Shown one piece after another: positions 18,748 to 28,213 of a DNA stretch of 64,000 nucleotides. Where the stretch lies: NCBI GenBank assembly GCA_903899945.1, contig CAIULA010000034.1:186001-250000 (forward strand), in the 5' to 3' direction. A program made the position numbers and the translations under genes. How positions within the stretch are numbered: position 1 is the first letter of the stretch; each line of letters starts with the position of its first letter. The notes beneath the pieces were generated by a model. It saw only the letters and a list, made by a program, of their open reading frames with translations. It was not told where the DNA came from and made no database searches. This DNA is from an uncultured Alphaproteobacteria bacterium (lineage in GTDB: Bacteria; Pseudomonadota; Alphaproteobacteria; Paracaedibacterales; CAIULA01).

Positions 18748-19314
18748 TTAGTCTTTTGCGCGTTCAACGTATGTAGCGTCATCTGTGTTGACGACAATAC
18801 GCATACCTGATTCAATATGGGGAGGAACCATAACTCTTAGGCCATTTTCCAAAATAGCCGGTTTATAAGAAGAAGAGGCTGTTTGTCCTTTGACAACGGG
18901 CTCAGCTTCTTGAATGGTTAGAACGACTGTATCTGGAAGCTTAACGCTTAAGGGTTTGCCTTCGTAAGAAGAAACATCAACAATCATTCCATCTTGCAAG
19001 AAAGCGGCTGCATCTCCGACAAAGTCTTTTGATAATGTAATTTGTTCAAAAGTTGCTTGATCCATAAAGACCAAATCATTACCTTCTGCGTAAAGATATT
19101 GGTAGGGAAATTCATCCAAATAAATGCGTTCAACTTGCTCTGATGAACGAAATCTCTCATTCATTTTACCGCCATCAACCAGATTCTTTAATTCTACCTG
19201 CATGTAAGCACCTCCTTTACCGGGCTGGACATGCTGCGTTTTAACGGCAACCCAAAGTTTACCTTGATGTTCAATTAGATTTCCAATTCGAATAGAATTT
19301 CCATTAATTTTCAC
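18748..19314 (-). CDS. efp: Elongation factor P
   Basis: Translation factor that relieves ribosome stalling at consecutive prolines. It has 188 residues in three beta-barrel domains, the standard size. The loop carrying the residue that is modified in many species is [16 protein letters not shown], with Lys in PGKGG. No modification enzyme gene (epmA/epmB or earP) is in the window. The tRNA-Met gene lies upstream on the same strand and suhB follows. Confidence 0.97.
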   Translation of the reverse strand: MKINGNSIRIGNLIEHQGKLWVAVKTQHVQPGKGGAYMQVELKNLVDGGKMNERFRSSEQVERIYLDEFPYQYLYAEGNDLVFMDQATFEQITLSKDFVGDAAAFLQDGMIVDVSSYEGKPLSVKLPDTVVLTIQEAEPVVKGQTASSSYKPAILENGLRVMVPPHIESGMRIVVNTDDATYVERAKD

Positions 19315-19352
19315 AGTTGTTTTCCTGGATGATTTTAAAGATTACTTGATTG

Positions 19353-19429
19353 TGGTAGCGGAGAAGGGACTCGAACCCCCGACACGCGGATTATGATTCC
19401 GCTGCTCTAACCAGCTGAGCTACTCCGCC
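19353..19429 (-). tRNA. tRNA-Met (CAT), elongator
   Basis: A 77-nt cloverleaf on the minus strand. The acceptor stem GGCGGAG pairs with CTCCGCT using one G-T pair, the D-arm is GCTCAGCTGGTTAGAGC, the anticodon stem GCGGA/TCCGC holds the loop ATCATAA with anticodon CAT, and the T-arm is GGGGGTTCGAGTCCC/T. The 3' CCA is encoded. G at position 1 with a paired C, and similarity to alphaproteobacterial elongator tRNA-Met, argue against initiator tRNA. The Ile2 (lysidine) type is less likely. Confidence 0.95.
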
Positions 19430-19530
19430 ACAGTATGACTCATTTCATAATGGAGACTATAGCTTTTAAGCTAACCTTTTGTCAAATGTGAAGTTTAATC
19501 CCATTAAAATGTAATTTTCTCAGAAAAAAT

Positions 19531-21699
19531 CTAAATCCGTGCCACGTAATTGATAATCGGAACGTTTCTAAGCGCCGCTTGAATATCCTGAAGATGGTTC
19601 ACATTTTTTACTTCCACATCCACGAACAAATCCCAAAATTCAGAGGTTCTGTTGGTGATTTTAAGGTTGACAATATTGCCTTGAAGCTTGCTTATCGATG
19701 TGGTCATACTGGCAAGACTTCCCGCTTTATTGATAAAGATTATCTTAAGTCTTCCTACATGACGGCTCATATTATCGATGTCCTCTTGCCAGGATAGGTC
19801 AAGAACCCGCTCTGGATCGATTGTAGTTGAAACGCCCTCACAATCGTGGGTATGGATTGTTACACCTTTGCCTGTTGTAATAACGCCAATAATCTTATCG
19901 CCGGGTAAGGGGTGGCAGCATCCTGCGTAATGGACGGCCATACCTGGTATGAGCCCTTTTATACAAACGGCATTTTTGCTGGTAGTAGGGGACTTAAGGT
20001 TAACAAACCCTTCAGAATCATCGATAGTTTTTTGACTCTTCTTTTGTTTCTTTCCTGCTGAATCCTCAGTACGCTGCTTGTCTGGATAAGCAACGACTAG
20101 CACTTCTTTTGCTGAATGAATGCCTTCTCCTATCGCTGCAAATAAATCATCAACCAAAGTATACTGAAAGTGTTTGATTGAAGCGATAAAGGCTTTTTCA
20201 GAATAGGGAAGACTTTCTTTAATGCATGCTTTTTGAAGCAGAGATTTTCCAAGCTCACTAAATTGATCTCGTTGCTGGATGCGTATAAACCTTCGAATAC
20301 GAGCCCTTGCTTTACCTGTAACGACAAATCGTTCCCAAGTTGGTGATGGGCATTGATTTTTAACAGTAATGATTTCAACTTGGTCACCATTTTGCAATTG
20401 GGTGCGAAGTGGCATTTGACGACCATTAATTTTTGCGCCAACTGTTCGATCACCAATATCAGAATGAATGGCATAAGCAAAATCGATGGGCGTTCCCCCT
20501 CTTGGTAAAGGGATTAATTCACCCTTAGGCGTGAAACAAAAAACCTGATCTTTAAACATTTCAAGTTTAGTATGCTCTAAAAATTCCTCTGGTCCTGAAG
20601 CTTGCTCCAAAATCTCAAGAAGACTTCTCAGCCAGGCGTATTGTTTTCCTTCGTGAACAGGGGCATTTTTCTTATATTGCCAATGTGCAGCAACGCCGAG
20701 TTCAGAGGTCTGATGCATTTCTTTGGTGCGGATTTGAATTTCAATGCGATGATTTAAAGGGCCAATAAGCCCTGTATGAAGAGAACGATAATTATTGGCT
20801 TTAGGTGTGCTGATATAATCTTTAAATCGCCCTGGGACGAGATGATAGCGGCTGTGCATAATCCCAAGCGCTTGATAACATTCTGCCACTGTGTTTACTA
20901 CAAGGCGAAAAGCCATAATGTCGGAAAGTTGCTCAAATGTAATGTTTTTCTTTTGCATCTTTCCCCATATTGAGTAAGGGGTTTTCAATCTTCCACTGAC
21001 ATTGCATTCAAGACCTTCTTCTTGTACGACACGTTTTAGGTCATTAAGAATGGTTTCAATCGTATTTTCTGAAGATTCATGTAAAAAGCGCAAACGACTT
21101 TTAATGGATTCATGCATTTCTGCATTGAGCACAGAAAACGCAAGATCTTCTAATTCATCCTTCATGCTTTGCATGCCCATGCGTTCTGCAAGAGGCACAT
21201 ATATTTCCATTGTTTCTCGGGCAATTCTGCGGCGTTTCTCAGGTGCAATGACGTAATGAAGAGTACGCATGTTATGCAGACGATCAGCCAGCTTTACCAA
21301 CAACACCCGGATATCACTGGACATTGCAACAACAAGTTTGCGAAAATTTTCGGCTTGTTTGGTTTCTTCTGATTGCAATTCAAGCTGAGAGAGTTTGGTA
21401 ACACCATTTACCAGGCGTGCAATTTCGTTGCCAAATAAGCTTTCAATTTCTTCTAAGGTTGCAACGGTATCTTCTACGGTATCATGAAGCAAGGCTGTGA
21501 CAATCGAGTAACAGTCAAGCCTCATTTCGACCAGAATGCCAGCAACCTCAATAGGATGAGAAAAATAAGGATCTCCAGATTCGCGGAGTTGACTTCCATG
21601 AGCTTTCATGGAAAAAACGTAGGCTCTGTTTAAAAGATCCTCATCTGCCGTTGGGTCATATGCCTTCAGCCGTTCTACTAGTTCGAACTGACGTATCAA
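19531..21699 (-). CDS. spoT: Bifunctional (p)ppGpp synthetase/hydrolase (RSH)
   Basis: Long RelA/SpoT homologue of 722 residues that makes and degrades the stringent-response alarmone. The HD hydrolase domain shows ALLHDTVEDT near residues 68-77. The synthetase domain shows GRLKTPYSIWGKM and PGRFKDYISTPK, the RXKD form typical of bifunctional enzymes rather than the EXDD of RelA, plus IEIQIRTKEMH. TGS (IPLPRGGTPIDFAYAIHSDIG) and C-terminal ACT domains follow. The start is TTG at 21699, set by AAGGA 7 nt upstream. It follows rpoZ on the same strand after about 200 nt, the usual alphaproteobacterial rpoZ-rsh order. Complete domains suggest a working stringent response despite the likely host-bound life. 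Confidence 0.95.
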   Translation of the reverse strand: MIRQFELVERLKAYDPTADEDLLNRAYVFSMKAHGSQLRESGDPYFSHPIEVAGILVEMRLDCYSIVTALLHDTVEDTVATLEEIESLFGNEIARLVNGVTKLSQLELQSEETKQAENFRKLVVAMSSDIRVLLVKLADRLHNMRTLHYVIAPEKRRRIARETMEIYVPLAERMGMQSMKDELEDLAFSVLNAEMHESIKSRLRFLHESSENTIETILNDLKRVVQEEGLECNVSGRLKTPYSIWGKMQKKNITFEQLSDIMAFRLVVNTVAECYQALGIMHSRYHLVPGRFKDYISTPKANNYRSLHTGLIGPLNHRIEIQIRTKEMHQTSELGVAAHWQYKKNAPVHEGKQYAWLRSLLEILEQASGPEEFLEHTKLEMFKDQVFCFTPKGELIPLPRGGTPIDFAYAIHSDIGDRTVGAKINGRQMPLRTQLQNGDQVEIITVKNQCPSPTWERFVVTGKARARIRRFIRIQQRDQFSELGKSLLQKACIKESLPYSEKAFIASIKHFQYTLVDDLFAAIGEGIHSAKEVLVVAYPDKQRTEDSAGKKQKKSQKTIDDSEGFVNLKSPTTSKNAVCIKGLIPGMAVHYAGCCHPLPGDKIIGVITTGKGVTIHTHDCEGVSTTIDPERVLDLSWQEDIDNMSRHVGRLKIIFINKAGSLASMTTSISKLQGNIVNLKITNRTSEFWDLFVDVEVKNVNHLQDIQAALRNVPIINYVARI

Positions 21700-21752
21700 G
21701 ACGCATCCTTAATTGTTAAACCTATACCTAAACTCTTTTTACAGTGTAGGCC

Positions 21753-21841
21753 TTACCCCTCGTGTTTCAAATTCCGGGTTCGTTGTTTTTGGGGGTCTAT
21801 AGTACTCATGTATTTCATATACACTCCCTTCCTTGACCCTC
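21753..21841 (-). other. Structured intergenic element with a 21-codon micro-ORF
   Basis: Between rpoZ and spoT. An inverted repeat GGGTC (21793-21797)/GACCC (21835-21839) encloses a second stem TGTAT/ATACA (21809-21823). On the minus strand a micro-ORF begins at ATG 21818 behind AAGGAAGGGAG and ends at TAA 21753; it is 21 residues and basic (ending RTRNLKHEG). It could be a real leader peptide or a dispersed element. The base composition is less AT-rich than the neighbouring spacers. Low certainty on function. Confidence 0.35.
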
Positions 21842-21901
21842 AAACGCCTGCTCGGCTTTTTGAAACACTTTGGGTGTAGCAACACTCAATATCATAAAAA
21901 T

Positions 21902-22297
21902 TTAAATATCATCCTCTTCATCGTCAGAGCTCTCATCATCCCCTTCATCCAATTCTTCTTCATCAGAGATGTTCATGCCTTCTTCAACTTTGCTTGGGGT
22001 TTGCCATCCTTGTTCGGCTTGCATAATACCTTGCAATTCTTCATCTAGGTCACTTTCTGTGTCGTCAATGAATACATTGCGCTGCATGCCTTTTATGATA
22101 CTTTCTCTGAGCGCGGTTAAGGAAATGGTTTCCTCTGAAATTTCACGTAGCGCTACAACTGGGTTTTTATCATTGTCGCGCGCTACTGTAAGAGAGGCGC
22201 CTGCTGCAATTTCGCGCGCTCTTCTTGCGGCTATTAAGACTAACTCAAATCGGTTAGGAATGTTGACAATACAATCTTCGACGGTAACGCGTGCCAT
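21902..22297 (-). CDS. rpoZ: RNA polymerase omega subunit
   Basis: Omega chain of RNA polymerase, which helps assemble beta-prime. 131 residues. The family core is clear at the N-terminus: [30 protein letters not shown] and [16 protein letters not shown]. The tail from about residue 95 is very acidic, ending [19 protein letters not shown]. Alphaproteobacterial omega is often extended, but this tail is strikingly charged. It is the first gene of an rpoZ-spoT pair. Confidence 0.95.
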   Translation of the reverse strand: MARVTVEDCIVNIPNRFELVLIAARRAREIAAGASLTVARDNDKNPVVALREISEETISLTALRESIIKGMQRNVFIDDTESDLDEELQGIMQAEQGWQTPSKVEEGMNISDEEELDEGDDESSDDEEDDI

Positions 22298-22406
22298 TTT
22301 TGGGACTCCTAAAAATATAATCTATTAAGAAATAACGTCTCTAGCCTAGAAAAATCAAGACAAACTTGGCATAGTAGTAAAATAGTCTAAAGGGGAAAAA
22401 AGACAA

Positions 22407-23777
22407 ATGTCCTTAAAACTTTACAACAGTCTATCACGGACAAAAGAAACCTTCCAGCCAATAGATCAGGATCATGTTCGCATGTATGTTTGTGGCCCTA
22501 CGGTCTATGATCGAGCTCATATCGGAAATGCACGACCTGTCGTCGTTTTTGATGTTCTTTATCGTCTTTTAAAGTTCCAATACCCTAAGGTTACATATGT
22601 TCGCAATATAACCGATGTAGATGACAAAATTAATATTGCTAGTAAAAACCTTGGTGTTTCCATTAATGAGCTTACGGTAAGAACCACAGCACAATACCAT
22701 AAGGATATGAATGCTTTGGGGGTGCTTTCTCCTGATTATGAACCCAGGGCGACTCAGCATATTCCTGAGATGATTTCATTAATAGAGTCTTTGATCGAAA
22801 GAGGATATGCCTATGAATCACAGGGGCATGTTTTATTTAAGGTTTCAGAATTTAAATCTTATGGACATTTATCAGGTCGTAACCCTGATGAACTTTTAGC
22901 AGGGGCACGCGTTGAAATTGCTCCTTATAAGCAAGACCCTGGTGACTTTGTTTTATGGAAGCCATCACTTCAGGATTTACCTGGATGGGATAGTCCTTGG
23001 GGCAGAGGTCGTCCTGGGTGGCACATAGAATGTTCGGCAATGAGTTGGAAATACTTGGGAGAAGTCTTTGATATTCATGGAGGAGGGATAGACTTAATTT
23101 TTCCCCATCATGAAAATGAAGTAGCGCAGAGTTGCTGTGCCCATGGAACAACGAAAATGGCTAATTTTTGGCTTCATAATGGCCATTTGACGGTTGATGG
23201 CAGCAAAATGTCCAAATCTCTTGGAAATTTTTTAACGGTCGATGACCTGTTGGCAAATCATAGAGGAGAGACGGTCCGACTTGCTCTTTTGATGACTCAT
23301 TATCGTCAACCTTTGGATTGGACGGCTGATGTGTTGGTTCAAGCAAAGCAAACTTTAGATCGTTTGTATCTAGTTTTAAGAGATCATGACGATGATGAAA
23401 TTAGTGTGGGGCAACCTCCGGCAGCAATATTAGACGCTCTTGAAGATGATCTGAATACACCTCTTGCTCTCAGCCATATTCATCAGATTGTGGGAACTCT
23501 TCATAAAAGCTCTGATGCAAATGAAAAGAAAAAGTTGGTTGAGGAATTAAAGAGTGCTGCATTTATTTTAGGACTATTGCAATTGTCTCCTGGGGAATGG
23601 CTGCAAGGTCAACAAATAAAAATTAATGCTGCTGAAATAGAAGTCCTTATTGAGAAAAGAAATTTGGCTCGAAAAAATAGAGATTTTGCTGAAGCAGATA
23701 GGGTCAGAAAGCATCTTTTAGATTTAGGTGTGCAGTTAGAAGACAGCGTACAAGGGACGATATGGAGGAGTTCGTAA
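22407..23777 (+). CDS. cysS: Cysteine--tRNA ligase
   Basis: Class I cysteinyl-tRNA synthetase, 456 residues. HIGH-type motif in [17 protein letters not shown] (Cys27-type zinc ligand in VCGPTVYD), further zinc ligands in WHIECSAMS and the HHENE segment, and KMSKS in [13 protein letters not shown]. The C-terminal helical domain is complete ([21 protein letters not shown]). A GGGG-containing ribosome-binding site precedes ATG 22407. trmJ follows after 16 nt, so the two are probably cotranscribed. Confidence 0.97.
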   Translation: MSLKLYNSLSRTKETFQPIDQDHVRMYVCGPTVYDRAHIGNARPVVVFDVLYRLLKFQYPKVTYVRNITDVDDKINIASKNLGVSINELTVRTTAQYHKDMNALGVLSPDYEPRATQHIPEMISLIESLIERGYAYESQGHVLFKVSEFKSYGHLSGRNPDELLAGARVEIAPYKQDPGDFVLWKPSLQDLPGWDSPWGRGRPGWHIECSAMSWKYLGEVFDIHGGGIDLIFPHHENEVAQSCCAHGTTKMANFWLHNGHLTVDGSKMSKSLGNFLTVDDLLANHRGETVRLALLMTHYRQPLDWTADVLVQAKQTLDRLYLVLRDHDDDEISVGQPPAAILDALEDDLNTPLALSHIHQIVGTLHKSSDANEKKKLVEELKSAAFILGLLQLSPGEWLQGQQIKINAAEIEVLIEKRNLARKNRDFAEADRVRKHLLDLGVQLEDSVQGTIWRSS

Positions 23778-23793
23778 AGGATTTAAATTAGAA

Positions 23794-24522
23794 ATGTCTA
23801 TCCAAACTCCTGTTATTATCTTAGTTGAAACACAGCTCCCTGAAAATTTGGGATCTGTCGCTAGGGCCATGGCTAATTTTGGGCTGACTGATTTACGTTT
23901 GGTCAACCCGAAACTTGATAAATGTGATCCGAAAGCTATTGCCATGGCTGTTGGTGCGGATGATATTTTAAATAAGGCTGCTGTTTTCTCAGCTTTATCT
24001 GAGGCAACTGCAGATCTCACGCATATTTTTGGAACAACCGCAACAATAAGACAAATGGTCAAACGGTGTTATACGCCAAATGCATGTGCTTCTTTATGCT
24101 TTCAAAATCAAAAGTGGAAGGTCGGGCTTCTTTTTGGGCCTGAGAGAACGGGTTTAAGTAATGAAGATCTCAGTTTTTGTTATGGCGTTGTTCATATTCC
24201 AGTAAGCCCTGACTTTTCATCCCTTAATTTAGGGCAGGCACTTGTCATTTTAGCTTATGAATATTATATAGAGAAAACCAAACCAAAAGAACAGTTTCTC
24301 CAGACAAACGAAACAATCCCTGCATCTCTTGGGCAAACACATTATTTTCTTTCTAATCTTGAGCAAAAATTAGATCAAACACATTTTTGGCGTGCAGGCT
24401 ATAAAAAGCCCATCATGTGGCGCAATTTAAAAAATATTTTTACCCGTATGGACCTAACGGAGCAAGAGGTGCGAACACTTAACGGGGTTCTAGATGCTTT
24501 AAGCAAAAAAAAGGAGTTATAA
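23794..24522 (+). CDS. trmJ: tRNA methyltransferase, TrmJ-like (SPOUT family)
   Basis: SPOUT-fold RNA 2'-O-methyltransferase of 242 residues, resembling TrmJ, which methylates nucleotide 32 of several tRNAs. Motif 1 is IILVETQLPENLGSVARAM, motif 2 is VGLLFGPERTGLSNEDLSFC and motif 3 is SSLNLGQALVILAYE. The trefoil-knot fold is implied by these. The C-terminal helical extension (about 160-242) is typical of TrmJ. A terminator-like hairpin sits at its end. The precise tRNA target is inferred from the family. Confidence 0.9.
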   Translation: MSIQTPVIILVETQLPENLGSVARAMANFGLTDLRLVNPKLDKCDPKAIAMAVGADDILNKAAVFSALSEATADLTHIFGTTATIRQMVKRCYTPNACASLCFQNQKWKVGLLFGPERTGLSNEDLSFCYGVVHIPVSPDFSSLNLGQALVILAYEYYIEKTKPKEQFLQTNETIPASLGQTHYFLSNLEQKLDQTHFWRAGYKKPIMWRNLKNIFTRMDLTEQEVRTLNGVLDALSKKKEL

Positions 24523-24537
24523 CAAACTCCCTTTTTT
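24513..24537 (+). terminator. Intrinsic terminator of cysS-trmJ
   Basis: GGAGTT (24513-24518) pairs with AACTCC (24525-24530), preceded by an A-run and followed by CTTTTTTC. It overlaps the end of trmJ and is a good rho-independent terminator for the rightward transcript. The A-run on the other side may let it also stop the convergent MarR gene. Confidence 0.65.
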
Positions 24538-24556
24538 CAATACAGGTTCTTAAATA

Positions 24557-25003
24557 TTACCGAGTTAAAAGAGCAGACCAGAATGTTTCTAGTTTGCGCA
24601 AAGTATGACAGAAATCGTTCATACTTTCAGAATTGGCAACTTCTTTGTGTAATGTCGTTGCGTGATTTCCTAAAACTTTATCAATTCTTTCAAACAATTC
24701 CAAACCTTTAGCAGAAAGCTTCACATGACTTGATCTGCGATCATGCGGAGACGGAACTTGAAGAACATAATCATTTTGCACCATCTTGCGCAAATTATAG
24801 GAAACATTTGATCCTAAGTAATAGCCACGGTTTGTTAATTCACCAACGGTCAGTTGACTTTTACCAATGTTATATAAAACCAATGCTTGCACATTGTTAA
24901 TGTCGCGAGTGTGAAGTTTATCCAGTTCCATTTTAACGACCTCCAAGAATAATCTATGGAGACGTTCAATCATGACTACTGCTTCAAAATATGAATCTTT
25001 CAT
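24557..25003 (-). CDS. MarR-family transcriptional regulator (LdtR-like)
   Basis: Winged-helix regulator of 148 residues. The wHTH spans about residues 35-110, with recognition region LTVGELTNRGYYLGSNVSYNLRKMV and wing VPSPHDRRSSHVKLSAKG. The NRGYYLGSNVSYNL string resembles the LdtR/PetP-type MarR proteins of alphaproteobacteria, which in Rhizobiales control cell-envelope genes. Target genes here cannot be read from the sequence. Upstream lies a 228-nt very AT-rich spacer that presumably holds its promoter; no clean -35/-10 pair was picked. Confidence 0.88.
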   Translation of the reverse strand: MKDSYFEAVVMIERLHRLFLEVVKMELDKLHTRDINNVQALVLYNIGKSQLTVGELTNRGYYLGSNVSYNLRKMVQNDYVLQVPSPHDRRSSHVKLSAKGLELFERIDKVLGNHATTLHKEVANSESMNDFCHTLRKLETFWSALLTR

Positions 25004-25231
25004 AATAATACCTATCTTTTTGTGTTCTTAACTTAAATTTACAGAGAATTTGTTAAAAATAATTTAATAACTAAAAAATATTTTTCAAGAATATTTATGA
25101 GTATCCATGAAAAATATTTGAAAAATTCAAAGCAAATGATGCTTAGAGAAATAAAAAAACAATTTTTATTTCTGCTTTAAATGATTAATTTATTTTTTTA
25201 TATGTTTTAAATTTTTAATTCCTTAGTAAAA

Positions 25232-25693
25232 TCAAGAAGTTGTTCTCGAATTTTTTGAAATAACATCTAAAATCCCATTAACAAAGGAAACTTCTTTGTC
25301 TTGGAAAAACTCTTTTGATATTTCAATGTACTCATTCAAAATAACAGGAAGAGGAACAAGATCTTCGTGGCTAATCTCATAACAAGCAGCCAGAAGAATT
25401 CCTCTCATGACTGAGGGTAACCTGTCAAATCTCCAGTTTTCTGTTAAATATTTTTCAATAAGCTCACTTAAAGCCACTGAATTTTTATGAACACCCATGA
25501 CCAAATTTTGAAAAAAAGGAATATCTGGATTAAAACAGATATTTTCTTCTTGAAGAAGAGAAAATCGGTGCTGAATAAATTCATCGAGTATGGTTTCTAC
25601 GGCGTGGTCTGTCTGTTCTAACTGATATAGAGCCTGAATGGCTGCCAATCTAGAAGAGCGTCTTGAGGAAGGCCTTTGGTTTTTATTTTTCAT
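25232..25693 (-). CDS. nusB: Transcription antitermination factor NusB
   Basis: All-helical RNA-binding protein that, with S10 (NusE), allows RNA polymerase to read through rRNA operons. 153 residues. The N-terminal basic segment (RRSSRLAAIQALYQLEQT) carries the family ARxxAxQALYQ-like motif. The C-terminal half shows VMRGILLAACYEI and PLPVILNEYIEISKEF ending FVNGILDVIS. It starts 21 nt after ribH on the same strand, the usual ribH-nusB order of alphaproteobacteria. Confidence 0.94.
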   Translation of the reverse strand: MKNKNQRPSSRRSSRLAAIQALYQLEQTDHAVETILDEFIQHRFSLLQEENICFNPDIPFFQNLVMGVHKNSVALSELIEKYLTENWRFDRLPSVMRGILLAACYEISHEDLVPLPVILNEYIEISKEFFQDKEVSFVNGILDVISKNSRTTS

Positions 25694-25714
25694 TTTTTCA
25701 AAACTATCCTAAGC

Positions 25715-26197
25715 TTATGGAACTAAAATAGAGCTCGGTTCTAACCCAAATCTTTGTTTAAGGTCAATTAAATTCATACAAGATAAAGCTGCACTATGAC
25801 CCAGTTCTCCATAGTTGGCATTTTCATCTATACTATCTGCTACAATGAGACCGTAACTTATCGGTAAGGTATAATAGCAAGCTAAGTCCTGTAGGGAACG
25901 TAAGGTTTCCGTATAGACTAAAGAATTGCAAGCCATTTCGTTTTTTAAAAAAGAACCTAATATGATATAGCCATCCGGGCGCTGCCAAGCACTTCCTTTA
26001 CTTGGTTCTGTACCTTTTGTTGCTTCGATCGCAATACGAAAAGCAAGAGGCAGCTCTAGTACAGAGGGAAGAGTAATGCGACTATGTCCAACCCTATTAA
26101 GCTCAAGTGTATGCACTGCACCCATATAGAGCTTCTCGCTGATTTTGGCTTTCTCTCTAGCTTCAAGGATTACAACATGAAATTCGTGTGGGCTCAT
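25715..26197 (-). CDS. ribH: 6,7-dimethyl-8-ribityllumazine synthase homologue, catalytic motif altered
   Basis: Lumazine synthase condenses the pyrimidinedione and dihydroxybutanone phosphate in riboflavin synthesis. 160 residues, family length, and the position before nusB is typical. The substrate-loop segment LPSVLELPLAFRIAIE matches the V-P-G-[AS]-x-E-[IL]-P region, though Pro-Gly is altered to PS. The next motif normally reads G-x-x-x-x-G-x-T-x-H-F-x-x-V with the catalytic His; here it is ILGSFLKNEMACNSLVYTE, so the Thr and His are replaced (Cys at the His position). The fold is probably kept, but lumazine synthase activity is doubtful. No other rib gene is in the window. Confidence 0.8.
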   Translation of the reverse strand: MSPHEFHVVILEAREKAKISEKLYMGAVHTLELNRVGHSRITLPSVLELPLAFRIAIEATKGTEPSKGSAWQRPDGYIILGSFLKNEMACNSLVYTETLRSLQDLACYYTLPISYGLIVADSIDENANYGELGHSAALSCMNLIDLKQRFGLEPSSILVP

Positions 26198-26402
26198 AAA
26201 ATAAATCGGTCCAATATTTTTAGCCTACTCTATGCCGCAAGTTCGTTGCCTGTCAACGTGATCTTCAATCTTTATAAAAACTTACTGCATATTTTAGTTA
26301 ATTTTTGAATTAATTTTCTAGATTTGGTTTAATAAGAAATTAAAAACGAATTTCATACTTTGATACACTTATAGCAGGGTAAATAAATTTAATAAGAACA
26401 AT

Positions 26403-26591
26403 TTACTTTTTTTCTAATTGATCCTCTAAAATAGAAATACTTTCTACTTTCTTTGTCATTTGAGAGATCTCTTTTAAATTATTCTCTTCTTCATTTTTTG
26501 AACGATTCCTTTGTTGCTCTTTGCGTTTCAATAAATTTTGTCGTAATGCTTCGCTAAGACGATTATATTTTGGATTTTTGGCTTTTGTCAT
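26403..26591 (-). CDS. Short conserved-type basic protein of unknown function
   Basis: 62 residues, highly charged, predicted mostly helical (LSEALRQNLLKRKEQQRNR near residues 12-30). Short proteins with this RLxEALRxNLxRRKxQ pattern are common in alphaproteobacteria, which supports a real gene. I do not know a function. It starts 1 nt after the AmpG-like gene's stop codon on the same strand, so translation is likely coupled. No signal peptide or membrane segment. Confidence 0.7.
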   Translation of the reverse strand: MTKAKNPKYNRLSEALRQNLLKRKEQQRNRSKNEEENNLKEISQMTKKVESISILEDQLEKK

Positions 26592-26592
26592 T

Positions 26593-27885
26593 TTATTTGT
26601 TCTTTTGATGAGATGGGGTGATGCTTGGATGACGCTGTTGATGTTTTATTTTGACAACAAGGTAAAGTATAGGAATGCTGAATAAACTGGATAAGAAAAA
26701 TAAAATCATCCATCCATAAGTATCAGCAACCCAACCAGATCCTGTTGATATAAGAACTCTGCTTAATGATCCTACTGAGTAGAGAAGTGTAAATTGACTT
26801 GCAGTAAAGGGTGATTTGCAGAATTTTGATAAATAAGCAATAAATGCTGTTGAGCACAAGCCTGAACAAAAACTTTCAACAGCAATTGTTATAATAAGAG
26901 CGCTTAATACATGGCCAACTTGAGCTTGAATCATAAACATCAGGCAAGATAATGTTTGAAGCGTAGCGCACATAACAAGCGTCTGAGTTATTCCCAGTTG
27001 ATGGATTAGGATACCACCAATTAGTCCTCCACTGACCATCATGCTAATGCCAAAAAACTTTGAAATATTTGCATACTCAATTTTGCTGAAACCTAATTCG
27101 TATAGAAATGGGGTCGACATAGAATTCAAAACTGTATCTCCCATTTTAAAGCAAAAAATAAACATGAGCAGATATGGAAAATAAGGTTTCTTTAAAAGGT
27201 GCTTCCACGAATTAGAATAAGTCTGATAAAAGCTATTTAATAAATTTAAAGGCTGTTTAGTTTTTGCCTTAATTTCTTGTTTAGTATTTTCAAGAGGGGG
27301 GTCTTTAAGCATTAAAATTGCAAGAACTCCTAATGTTCCTGTTAAAGCTGTCACACAATAAGCAGCGGACCAACCTAAACATGCTGCTAAATAGAGAGTT
27401 CCTGCTCCTGAAGTTAACATTCCAAGACGAAATCCAATAGACTCCATTGCAGCTCCTGCACCTGTTGATTTTTCATGAAGCAGCTCAATGCGATATGTGT
27501 CCGTAATGATGTCCTGTGTTGCTGCAAAAAAAGAAACAAGAAAGGCAAAAATTCCCGTTAAATATAAGTTTTTTGCAGGATTACTTAATCCCAGAGCCAT
27601 TATGCTGATCAAAATACCTGCCTGAGCTAAAAGTGACCAACTTTTTCTTCTGCTGAAAAATTTTGTCAAATAGGGGATTGAAAACGAGTCTATAAAAGGG
27701 GACCACAAAAATTTTAGGCTGTACGGTAAACTTGCAAGCATAAAAAGTCCAATAATACTTTTGCTGACTCTAATTTCTGTTAACCAAAAACTTAAGGTTG
27801 AAAGTGTCAACAAAAACGGAACACCACTTACAAATCCAAGTGCAAGCAGAATAAGAAGTGGGCGATGGAAATAAATTGATAACAT
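26593..27885 (-). CDS. ampG: AmpG-like MFS transporter
   Basis: Major-facilitator protein of 430 residues and about 12 membrane helices, AmpG-like. AmpG imports anhydro-muropeptides released during cell-wall turnover; relatives are expanded in intracellular alphaproteobacteria, where the substrates are uncertain. The N-terminus (LGFVSGVPFLLTLSTLSFWL, IGLFMLASLPYSLKFLWSPF) is the family signature, and an R-rich loop (FSRRKSW) follows helix 2. A short basic protein gene follows after 1 nt. Divergent from lpxK across a 328-nt AT-rich gap. Confidence 0.88.
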   Translation of the reverse strand: MLSIYFHRPLLILLALGFVSGVPFLLTLSTLSFWLTEIRVSKSIIGLFMLASLPYSLKFLWSPFIDSFSIPYLTKFFSRRKSWSLLAQAGILISIMALGLSNPAKNLYLTGIFAFLVSFFAATQDIITDTYRIELLHEKSTGAGAAMESIGFRLGMLTSGAGTLYLAACLGWSAAYCVTALTGTLGVLAILMLKDPPLENTKQEIKAKTKQPLNLLNSFYQTYSNSWKHLLKKPYFPYLLMFIFCFKMGDTVLNSMSTPFLYELGFSKIEYANISKFFGISMMVSGGLIGGILIHQLGITQTLVMCATLQTLSCLMFMIQAQVGHVLSALIITIAVESFCSGLCSTAFIAYLSKFCKSPFTASQFTLLYSVGSLSRVLISTGSGWVADTYGWMILFFLSSLFSIPILYLVVKIKHQQRHPSITPSHQKNK

Positions 27886-28213
27886 ATGTGAACTTATTTT
27901 ATTTTCTATAATTCGTATAGCAGTTTCAGGTATTTTTTTCTATATCTAGGTAAACTTTGAACAAAATCATTAATGCCCTTCCACGTGATTTCCAAAATTT
28001 TGAAAGGTCTATTTATAACGAAAATCTTATACTTTTTTAATTATCGTATATACATAAGTAAATCAAAAATGCTATAAATTAGTGATCTTTTAAGGTTTTT
28101 TAATTTTCCTCCTAGAAGTTTGATAAGTATTATTAATTTATTTTTAATACTTTCATATTAAAAATAAATTAGAAGATCAGTCTCATTTTAACATTATTCG
28201 TTGGCAATAAAAA
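27886..28213. other. AT-rich intergenic region, possible gene remnant
   Basis: Promoter region for divergent ampG and lpxK. On the minus strand, an open stretch ending with TAG at 27906 and reaching to about 28040 reads like protein (including FKILEITWKGINDFVQSLPR) but has no start codon, so it may be the tail of a decayed gene. No RNA gene or clear repeat was seen. The A/T-rich part 28090-28200 presumably holds the lpxK promoter. Confidence 0.35.
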
